This document shows, piece after piece, positions 23,080-32,530 of a stretch of 49,238 bases of DNA (the stretch's first letter is position 1; every line of letters begins with the position of its first letter). Origin of the DNA: Hypholoma sublateritium FD-334 SS-4 (lineage: Eukaryota > Basidiomycota > Agaricomycetes > Agaricales > Strophariaceae); assembly GCA_000827495.1 (NCBI GenBank), contig KN817667.1, positions 1-49,238 on the forward strand. Reading direction: 5' to 3'. A program made the position numbers and the translations under genes. The notes beneath the pieces are model-generated. The model was not told the DNA's origin, did no database searches, and saw nothing but the letters and a program-made list of their open reading frames with translations.

Positions 23080-24320
23080 TATGGCGTTCAAAGTGCACAA
23101 AAAATAAAGCACGCACAACTTTGATGTCCACGATATACTTCTCGTGTATTTATCCATATCCGCACTACTTTAGTGAAAAAAATTTCATGTCAAAAGTTTT
23201 GCGCAAAATGTGAACAGCGCGCAACTCTGAAGCTCGGCGCGCAATGTATTTTTAGCGCGCAATACAAACAGCGCGCAACTTTGCTTGNGCGCGCAATTCA
23301 GAGAGCCGCGCAACNCTTGCAGGCGCGCAATGTTAATTCAAGAAATTTATATTATTATCTANTTCCAATTTAAATAAACGGACTCATAATTCTGNGGAAG
23401 ACCCCTTCGGATACTGTTCAGCCTGACTTCAATAAAGTGTGCGGACTGGGACCTCCACATCCAGAGGCACTGTAAGGATCATTTATTCTTATTTCATTCC
23501 AGTATCAACCTTGAATATTCATACAACATCTAAAGTCACTGAGTTGGTACTACTAAATAGGATCAAAGTAGGATCAAAGTAGGATGAATCGTCATCTTCA
23601 TCGCGTGATCTTTAGCTGGGTCTCGGCGTCATCTGAACCACCACCGTCCACGCCGCATTTGCACCATCCTTTGCAGCGAGCAGCCCGGGACCCTCTCCGG
23701 TCCTCCCTACTATGGCATGGACCCACGTATCTTTGACAAATCCNTANACTATTGGATCACCGCGTGCCGTGGGACAATCGGAGTTCTGAGCCGGCTGTTT
23801 CCGGAAGTCGACGTTGCTCTGTGCCTTTGGTAACGTCTTGCGCTTTCTGAACGGCCAATCATCTATATGAAGCAAATAAAAAGACTATATTTTAGAAGTA
23901 TAAAACAATCTTATAGATAATGCATGCGAGTAACCTGCAATTCGCTTGGCAAGTCGCATCCAGTGACATCCGGACATGATCTCCCTTGTTTCAAGACACT
24001 GGGACGGTTAACAGGTTCTTAGTTATTAGACATGATGAATAAATAAAGATTTGTGTGCATTATCTCATATTGCGTGCCTTCGAAAGTTGCGCGGCTCTCT
24101 GAATTGCGCGCCCAAGCAAAGTTGCGCGCTGTTTGTATTGCGCGCTAAAAATACATTGCGCGCCAAGCTTCAGAGTTGCGCGCTGTTCACATTTTGCGCA
24201 AAACTTTTGACATGAAAAATTTCTCGCTAAAGTAGTGAGGATATGGATAAATACACGAGAAGTATATCGCGGACATCAAAGTTGTGCGTGCTTTATTTTT
24301 TGTGCACTTTGAACGCCATA
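23080..24320. mobile_element. TAYGG-type TIR element carrying a small spliced ORF
   Basis: Ends TATGGCGTTCAAAGTGCACA and its inverted copy. Exact 6-bp duplication GGGCGT at 23074-23079 and 24321-24326. The TIRs run about 250 bp at high identity and are packed with GCGCGCAA motifs spaced by short AT-rich text. The interior (about 23340-24060) encodes no transposase, but holds a two-exon minus-strand ORF. The end sequence matches 18322-20111. The element is non-autonomous, with signs of gene capture. Confidence 0.9.
23612..23977 (-). CDS. two-exon small ORF inside the TIR element
   Basis: Exon 1 is 23935-23977, the intron 23863-23934 (72 bp, GT..AG), and exon 2 is 23612-23862; the joined frame is 97 residues. 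It starts MSGCHWMRLAKRIA, continues DDWPFRKRKTLPKAQ, then KDTWVHAIVGRTGEGPG and AAWTVVVQMTPRPS before TAA. Two codons contain ambiguous bases. The family is not recognised. It lies wholly between the TIRs, so it was either captured from the host or is a remnant of an element protein. The donor GTTACT is not ideal, which lowers confidence in splicing. Confidence 0.45.
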
Positions 24321-24329
24321 GGGCGTGAC

Positions 24330-25327
24330 TATGGCAGTTATACTGTGCAATAATAAAATTTCTACGCACCTTGCTAAAATCAGGACATTTCACGCATATA
24401 GGACCGTTTTTGTATGGATATCACACCACTTTCTGACTTTTCACGAATTTCAGAACACGTTGATAGAGAGTTCAAATGTGGTGCACGCATTTCTAGCTTA
24501 TCAGTTTCCTCTGCACAAGTGCGGCGTTCTGGCCAAAAAATTGTGCACACGCAAGGTACACGTCGAGAAAATACTACACGCGCACGCCGACCTGGATGGG
24601 CTTGTTTGGCATATCCTTTAGCCAAGCCGTCATTCGGCCAATTTCGGCAGAACTGTCACTCCTTCCAGTCCGCCACCCATTCCTCGTCCCGCGGACCATC
24701 TTCGCACCCATTGTAAATGATTTCTACAACATTCTCATACCTTTTGTTATACTTCTGCTCTCCACTCATGAATCTGCCTCAATCTGGACCACCAGGTGGA
24801 CAGAAATAGATGAAAGGATAATTCCAATGCCTGTTTCCCGGTGCTTAGCAGCATCCCTCTTGCGCCGCCCTCCCAGGATCAGACTTCATGGATCAGGCAG
24901 GAGCTTAGAGTACCAGCCTAAGCTAAGGTATACTTTTGGGCGGGGTGAGCACTGTTGGCAATGTCGACGACCGGTGCTGGCTGGAGAAATTATGCAGCTC
25001 GCCCCGCATGCCGAAGGTCGATCTCAGATGCCGTTCAGATGGCTGTGACAAATAAAGCCAAAACATTGAATTTTATTTTTCGTCAGTCCGTATTGTCATG
25101 AAAACGCCAGTGATTTTTGTGCGAAACTGCATTCAAGATCTTGGGGTGTGTGCATATTTGCAGAGCAACGGGCGTAGAACTTGAGCAGACGTGTGTGTAA
25201 CTTATTTTCCGCGTGCGCGCAACTTGTGCGCCAACTTTCATGCGCGCGCATACATGAATATGTGTGCGTATACACAAATAAACGTGTGTGAAAAGTGTAA
25301 TACTTTCTGCACAGTATAACTGCCATA
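24330..25327. mobile_element. TAYGG-type TIR element with 20-bp perfect ends
   Basis: TIR TATGGCAGTTATACTGTGCA at 24330-24349, with its perfect inverse at 25308-25327. Exact 6-bp duplication CGTGAC at 24324-24329 and 25328-25333. Subterminal similarity beyond 20 bp is weak. The left target duplication overlaps that of 23080-24320 by three bases, so the two elements sit almost back to back. Interior frames (for example 24596-25048) show no domain. It belongs to the same end class (TATGGC) but to a different subfamily. Confidence 0.85.
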
Positions 25328-25341
25328 CGTGACTCATAAAT

Positions 25342-25920
25342 TAGGGCGCGCAATTGAAAGGTAACAAGCGCAGATTTCAATTAGTGGTCTGCAATTGAGG
25401 AGTGATGGGCTCGAGTGTTATTTTATGGTCCGCAGCTGGGCTTACAAGGGCGTGAACCTCAATTTAGGGTCCGCGATTTGAAGTAGTATATCGCAGCCGT
25501 GCGCGCGTCCATAACATTGGAAGGTTGGGATACGCATGCCGAAACCTTATATCACGGCATGAGCGGCATGTTCATACCACGCCCATCGCAACTATAATGC
25601 ATTCAGTTACATTCAGTATCTTTTCCTTGATTTATTAGTAAACTTTCCACACAGTCGTCTACCTGTGCCGCCTATGCCGCTCATGCCGTGCTTTAAGGTT
25701 TCGGCAGGAATATACCAGCTTCCCAATATCATACACTCACGCATAGCTTTGATTTTCAACTTGAAATTGCGGACTGCAAATTGAAATGCGCGCCCTTGTA
25801 ACTTCAGCTGCGGACCATAAAATGACATTCGCGCCCATCTTCCTTCACTTGCGGACCTTAAATTCTAGTCTACGCTCGTCACCTCTCAATTGCGGACCCT
25901 AATTTGTAAGTCGCGCCCTA
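25342..25920. mobile_element. foldback (hairpin) element, TAGGGCGCG ends
   Basis: Starts TAGGGCGCG and ends CGCGCCCTA. The two halves are imperfect inverted copies nearly to the centre: TTTTATGGTCCGCAGCTG near 25422 faces CAGCTGCGGACCATAAAA near 25808. Near the middle GCCGAAACCTTATATCACGG faces a copy around 25680-25700. It is almost all arm. No clear target duplication was found (flanks ATAAAT and CAATTT). It lies 8 bp after the previous element's target duplication. No coding content. Confidence 0.7.
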
Positions 25921-26185
25921 CAATTTTATCTATGCGCCTTACTTATTCTATTAAATTTTCGTATGTAACACCTCGAAAATTAATATGTAGACGCGCTTAT
26001 TGAATGTGCAAACGGACACTCATACGCGAGAGGTGCACGGTAGATAGATGGTAGATACGATACGCAGTCGCCATAGCGCGGGAGGCTCTGGCCCACGGCG
26101 TCGTGACGCAGCTCCTGCGTCGTTGATGAATCCGCACAAGATGTGCACGGATCGCGACCGGACTGGCGGCGCGAACTGAGAGGGC

Positions 26186-26705
26186 GTGGAGGTGCTCGAG
26201 CTCGCGACTACCACGACAGTCGCCTCACCCGTCTTCGTGCGGCGGCCAGTACCAGGAGACATCGTATCCGCGAGTTCGCGTGCCGTGCTGATGGGTGAGG
26301 CCGCGCATCCCATGCTCGTGCGTCCCCCTTTCTCCTCCCACCTTCTCACGCTGTCCTGGCTCGTCCATCCAGCCCGCCTCGAACCACGGCATCGCCCTCG
26401 TCCTCGAAGACGCACACACCCTCGGCAAACTTTTCTCCCACCCCGCCGCACTAACCCACCCCGCGCAGCTTCTCACAGCATACGACGACCTGCGCCGCGA
26501 ACACGCCGCACATGTCCACCTCTACGACACCACGCGGCGCACCTCCATGCGCCTCTCGCCGAACCCGTCCCCGAAAACTGAACAGCGCGACGCTGTGCTC
26601 CGACAGACGACGTTGAGCGGGGAGTGGGACCGGACGGACGACTCACGCGTGTTCTGTTCGGTGTGGGGGACGGAGCTTGCGCTGTGGGCGCATGATGCGG
26701 GGTAG
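26186..26705 (+). pseudogene. FAD-dependent monooxygenase C-terminal remnant
   Basis: Two segments join across a 55-bp intron (26318-26372, GT..AG, phase 0). The first ends SSRAVLMGEAAHPML, the classic second FAD-binding motif (RVvLmGDAAHpm) of aromatic-ring hydroxylases. The second continues ASNHGIALVLEDAHTLGKLF (family equivalent G-x-N-x-a-x-E-D-A-x-x-L), then AYDDLRREHAAH, ending TELALWAHDAG at 26705. The substrate-binding domain and the N-terminal GxGxxG dinucleotide fold are missing, so it is a 5'-truncated relic of about 170 codons. No substrate can be inferred. The GEAAH in place of GDAAH is a tolerated variant in the family. Confidence 0.75.
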
Positions 26706-29700
26706 TGCGCGGCGAGGTGGTGGGGGATGTATGGGGCGGGGATTGGGCAGGGGCGGGGGACACAACAGCGGAGGTTGATGGAGGTGAAGATTGAGAAGGT
26801 GGAGGTGGAGGTGCAGGTATCGTGATTGTTTATAGTTCCTACATTCTGTTTGTTTGAATAAAAAGGATTGAAAAATTGTGCTAGTCTGAGATATTCCAGT
26901 ATATATCAATTTACATGGCTTGCTCTGGAGAATGGAGAGCTGCAGAGATAATGCCTCACTTGTATGGCCCCGGTGGAATGCGGTGCCGATGCAGCGCTTC
27001 TCTGACCCGGCTTGTTTACTTTTCCCGTGATCTTGTGTGTAATCTATGTATTGACTGCGTTTTACAGATGCTCATTCCGCAGGGTAGCCTGAGAGCTGTG
27101 AGTGAAGGTATGTGAGTTTCACGCACAACCCGATGCTGAGTGAGCTTACCCTGTGCATTTCCCAGCGCCATTTACCCGGGAACGTCCACCTTCAGGCTCT
27201 GGGACGCAGGCGCTGACCTACGTCGCCGATTTGTCTTCTAGACGCTGCGGAGCGACGCGTTTCGAGCAGAAACACGGTAAGCGCCCGTTCTTCATGCGCG
27301 CGCCGTCATTGATTCCGTAAAGCCAGGGATCGTCGTCATCGCCTTGCATGTATATGTATGCGAGCAGCGCCTTGTCTGCGCTACGCGGGACTGACAGCGT
27401 CTGGAAGGCGTCAGTGAGCTGAGGCTGTCGTTATTGCCATCTCAACGGCGGTACGTCCCCCTCCACTCCCTGAGACGGCGCCCGCTGTCGTCGCTCGTAC
27501 CACCCAGCCCGCGCGCCCTCCTCGCAGTGCGGTCAGCCGTGAATGCATCCCATAGACGGCCAAAAGCTTACCTGAGAAACAGGCCGCGCAGCGAAACGCC
27601 CGGGCACGAGCCGCGCGTCGACAGGTGGCGCTCATCACCCGAGACGACCTGCCGCATGTCGTGGTCAGACGCACCGGCGGTGTGTACAGCACCGGCCTGC
27701 GGACGCACTGCGCTCCGCGGGGCGCCGGCCCTGTCGAAGCGTCGGATTTCAGACGGTTGCACGGTAATACACCTGCGAAATGAATAGGTGAGCTTCCTTC
27801 GTGAGCGCTGAGTAGAGACGTACCGCCCAGCGTGTGCCTAGAGAACGACGATGTAGAGGTTGGTCGCGCATCGCGGCGTCATCACCTGTAGGGATCGCGG
27901 TGAATGGTGCGTTGGCTATGCGATGAATCTCTCACCGTATACTCCAGGTACGAACCCAATTCATAATTACGTGAGCTGATATTCAGGGAATCGCGGAGGG
28001 GACATACCGCTGCGCGCGCCGCAAACGACGACGACGAGAGCGGTCCCCGCATCGAAGCGTGCTCAGCACTGAGCCCCACGAACGGTGAGTAGCTCAGATG
28101 ACAACCAGGAGAAACAAAGCGCGCTCACCGAGCAGGCCGCGCAGTCATCATCGACGCGCCGGGGGAGGCGTCTGGGAGAAGAGATAGAGAGGGGAGGAGA
28201 AGAGAGAACGAAAGATGGGATGAGGGAGAAGTAGAAGATGCGAGGCTCTTTATATATTTCTAGACAGTGTGTACGTACGTAGCGGAAATAGATGGCAATT
28301 TTACATGTCATCACAGGCCGAGAATTGGGCGCTTAGCGAGCGTCCCGATCTTCCATCGCCTCTCGTCCCTCCGGCTTTCGCCTGTGTGTGCTTTAAAGCG
28401 TTGTTCAAGGCTCTTAGAGAGATGAGTTAATGCCAGAAAATGTAGAGTAGACATTATCCAGCAACAATATATGTTTTCTGTGCATGTAGCATAACTAACA
28501 CAATGACACAGCTCGGCGCACTGAAATTCAATCTGCAGCTCCTCATCTCTCTGCCAGCGCAAGTTCATCTCACACTTATAATTCCCATTAGCAACCAGGG
28601 GGGTCCACAGGAATATTACACGGCGTTACGACCGAGCAATTGGAAAGCACTCGGCGAGAAGCAGCCCAGGCGCAAGTACCGTGGACGGAGATGCAAAGTG
28701 ACCAATTATCCTTCGCTACTACTAGTGTATCTATCGTACCTTAGTGGACGTGATATTACATCTTACGTAGTAATTTGGTGGCGCCGAGCGGGCGGTGTGC
28801 GTTCAAAATGGACTGTATTCGGGGCTGGAGGAGATCATGTGGGATGCGACACACAGCGCGCTTTGCAAATATCATGGCGCGCTGGTCCAAAACTTCACAA
28901 ATATCATGCGAAAAGAGACAGATGCATTTTATGAGTGCCACACGATGTATTTTAGGAAGAATCTGGGACATTTACACCAGGGAAATTGCGCGCGCACACC
29001 GCGTCATGCTTCCATCCGTATCTTATTTACAGAGGTTCCATTTCCTACTTTACTTGACAGCTCGCTCCTAATATGCAAATGTACACATAGCCGAGAATAG
29101 CCCCGTACGAGAGTGGCACGTTTTTTCAAATGAAACGCCAAGAACTGGGGGAGGAGGAGACGCTGGGCATCATTTGTTTAAGACTCTCTTGCGCGCTCGA
29201 TATCTTTTGAGCTAATAATTCTGGAAGTACGAAAATGTGTTTTCATGTATACCACATACGTCTCTATACCCTTATGTATTTTGTTTGATGTAATCGAAAA
29301 TTGCGCTGACGCGCTGATATTTACGGTGGGCATGCGGAGATCCTCGTGCACCAACTGTTTCTCGCTCACGGCGCCCAAGCGCATTATCTTCGTATATTGG
29401 TCCATTTTTTTGTCAGCGTGCTATTACACAAGAGTTCTTAGCAAAAATCCAAAGAATTAGCGGGGTTCCCAGGTAGACCGATAGCTGTGAGAGAAAGTAA
29501 GTGAGATATACACTCCGCGCGGCGGCGAACGAGCTCATCTGTGCGTTTCTGCAAGCTGTGGAGATAGGTACTGCCACATTCACGCTCTGGGGCACAGGTG
29601 CTGACAGACGGTACCCTCTAGACGCTGCGCACCAACATTTTGAGTCGAAAACGCAACGCACTGGGCCAATCCAGGGTAAGCGCCAGTCCTTCTCCCACGC

Positions 29701-31079
29701 GCTGTCGCTTACTTCAATCCAGACGCTGTCGTTGTTGTTTTCGGGTACGTGAAGCTTTGCGCGATCGCAGCTCGCGCAGACACGGCGGCGGCGGGCACAG
29801 CTCTGGAAGGTGAGTTCGCGGCGTCTCCGTGGAAAGTGACACTGACAGTGCCGGTCAACGAGCCGTACGAACATCGCACACGAGGGGGCGCGCTTACCGC
29901 CGGCCCTCGATCACGATATGTCCCTGACTAAATATTGAGCCAGGGAGCTCTCAAATTTTGGGAATAAATACATTGTACTAATTGTGCAGTCCTCGACTAC
30001 GTTGGAGAAATTATTCTAATTTTTAAATTCTTCATTTATTGAATAGATTTTTCAAGGAATTTGACACTGTCAATCCAATGGTAATCTTAAATAGGCCTCT
30101 TGGGTCTTGACGGAGGAGTCCGTCCCCAAAACGGAATAGACCATCTAATTGGAGGAATGTATATAAGTATAGCTCATAGTTATTTGGTACCAAGCGTTGT
30201 CTAAATATAGAAAACTAGTTATTCGTCGAATAACTGAATAACGAATACTACTAAGGTTGTAGCACCTCGTGTACCGCCACTGTGATTTCTGAGCGTATCT
30301 CAGACTTTCTACCTTATTCTAGAGGGTGCGGCGCACTTAAAACAAAGATTTTACAACAGTGAATAAGTTGTAGATGATTTCAGACACATGCGCGCCTTCG
30401 GCGCGCGTAGTGCGTTCGCGATTTTTCACTTGCGCTAGTGGCACGCGCATTTTCTCCACCTCGGATAGCACCTCAATTCCATGCCTGAAAGCCAGAAAAC
30501 ATGTTTTATTAGAAGTGTATTAACTACATTTTATTGTGCCTAAAGCGCACGCACGCACGCCAGCCGAACTTTCAAATTAAGCGCCCGTAGTGCAGAAACA
30601 GACCTCCACGGGTAAGATCCAGATAGGATTGAAATTGAAATAAAGAAATACAAGATACACACCTAAGATTTGCTACGAGACACGCCGCGAGCCGTGTAAA
30701 TGAGCGGCGAGAGCGGTACGCTTCTGGACGATGAACGGCTCCGTGGCGGCGGTGTCCACCCGCCCATCATCACAGATCTCTTTCCGAAGAGATAACCAGC
30801 CCAGCGTTTACGCTAGGCTATTTGGGAGCGCATAAAAAAGGACTTACGACGTATNTATCGCACTAGTATATTAGTAGTAATCAACAACGCAGCCCGCGTA
30901 CGGCGTCCACGTCCGCCAAGCGGCGTGCATCCGCACGCGCAGAGTGACATTCCTACATCCATATTCCAGGTCAGCACCAGCTCAAAGCCAAAAACACAAA
31001 GAAATACAGCGTACCTATTGATGAGATCAATTACATAAGCACGGCTTGTCAGCTCACCTCCCTCGCTGACTATCACAAA
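26706..31079. repeat. GC-rich degenerate repeats, no gene supported
   Basis: Two diverged copies of one block can be seen at about 27196-27330 and 29585-29730. They share CTCTGGG-ACAGG/CGCTGAC, then TCTAGACGCTGCG, then GGTAAGCGCC in order. Other splice-like strings (GGTGAGCTTCC near 27786, CGGTGAGTAGC near 28083) appear with no joinable frame. 28750-29100 has short repeats (CAAATATCAT twice) and GCGCGC-rich text. 30000-30330 is AT-rich with a small hairpin (TTATTCG-TCGAATAA near 30220). I recognise no protein or RNA gene. Confidence 0.4.
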
Positions 31080-31290
31080 TGTTTCGGCGCACTTGTGAAA
31101 TAAATCCGCGCACCTAATGTTTTTCGGCGCACTTGGAAAGTAAATCCGCGCACCGTGATATGTTTCTGCGGACCTTAAAATATAAATCGGTGCATTGAAT
31201 TGTTTTTATGCGCAGTCAAAAAAATCTCTGCGCACTACAATGTGTTCGCGCGCACCTGAAATTTATTTCTGCGCCCAACAAATCTTATCA
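31080..31290. repeat. tandem array of about 40-bp units
   Basis: Five degenerate units each begin TGTTT or TGTGTT and contain GCGCAC-like cores followed by an AT-rich stretch (for example GGCGCACTTGGAAAGTAAAT). This resembles the subterminal arrays of the TIR elements at 18322 and 23080. I could not find an inverted partner in the window. The sequence CGCCATA at about 31387-31393 would fit a right terminus, but no left end or target duplication was found. Confidence 0.55.
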
Positions 31291-31299
31291 TGGGAATAC

Positions 31300-32530
31300 C
31301 TATTATTTATGCGCACATTAAGGGTAGTATAACAAAAGGTTCCCGGGGGCAACAAAAGTGTTTCTGGAATTTTTCCCTAAACGGACCGCCATAGTATGTG
31401 AATGTCTTGCGGTGACAAAAAAATGGCTCATCTACCTGTCTTCTAAAAAGGCGGAGGTGGAAACGCGCGGCGCAAGCGCGCACAGTGATTTCGTGCTTCT
31501 TTGTCTCTGCCTTTTTGTACTGTACGTGTTCCTCCTTCGTCTTTTTCGTCTGATGAGGAACTCGCTTCATTTTTGTACGTCTCATTGAACACCCTTAGAC
31601 GCGTCCTCACCAGTATCCTCCCTCCACATGCCTTTACCCTGCGCCTTCATTCCCTTCACTCTCACGCGCCCACCAGCTGCAGCACTTCCCTCCCCTCCAT
31701 CCACATTCCTGCATCCCTCCCACACACACACACACATATTCTCCCCTGCTGGACGCTTCCCTTCGAGCAGGTCGCACATCCGCGTGTCACGCTGAGCATC
31801 TTCAGAAGCAGCAAACATGGCGCCCGGGATCCACATCCACAGCCAGGTACGTGTGCTCCCTTCTCCCTCAACACACTCATACTCACACAGAGATCACTCA
31901 CGCCGCACACTGTCGTCGAACACCACCCACCCACCTGGATGCCACCTTCACAAAGTCACTGTGGTGTCTCCCCCGTGCGGAACCTTCATTCCGCCAACAT
32001 GCGCGCCATTCTGCCAACTGCAGACGCCCAGCTTAGTTCTGGCGCACGGCTACATCCGGACGGTACACTCCCGCGTGCGGAGCTCATGATCAAGGTAAAT
32101 ATATCTAATAATTACTTGTACTCTTCCGATCTGCCCAGATGCTATCCCTGCTGTCTGAATAAGGTGAGCAAGAGATAGCAGCAACGGATGAATAGATATT
32201 TGAGTGAGAACGTTCGGCGACATGGAGGAAAGCACTGCCGCGCAAAGCGCTGAACTTGACAAAATTGGCAGCGTCTCCCGATGTATTGCATCGCGGGTGA
32301 GTGCTCGGGCGCTTACGCCGTCACGTTGTCAAAGCGTCCAGACTCCGGCAAGGCGCGAACTGGGAGCACCGGGCGCAGAAGGTGCGGCAAACAGTAGGTA
32401 GGTTGAGCTGGAAGCGGGAAGGGGGAAATCAAAAGCTGATGGTAGTCCATGAGGGAACGGAGCTATGGAGGTGACGGCGGGCAGATAATTCGCTAGATAC
32501 ATTTATATACCAAGTAGTCTATATAAATCA
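31300..32530. other. pyrimidine-rich stretch, no gene supported
   Basis: The plus frame at 31501-32178 is long only because the DNA is C/T-rich; its translation is low-complexity Ser, His, Pro and Leu. A short CA microsatellite lies at about 31720-31737. 32204-32460 shows nothing recognisable. This is the 3' flank of the minus-strand OrsD-type gene. Confidence 0.45.

Noticed and set aside
30090..30135. Possible hammerhead-like core (GACGGAGGAGTCCGTCC)
   Set aside because: The conserved CUGANGA and GAAA core elements are not present in the right arrangement; only a small hairpin remains.
31501..32178. 225-codon plus-strand frame
   Set aside because: Low-complexity pyrimidine-rich DNA with a CA microsatellite; no domain and no sign of selection.
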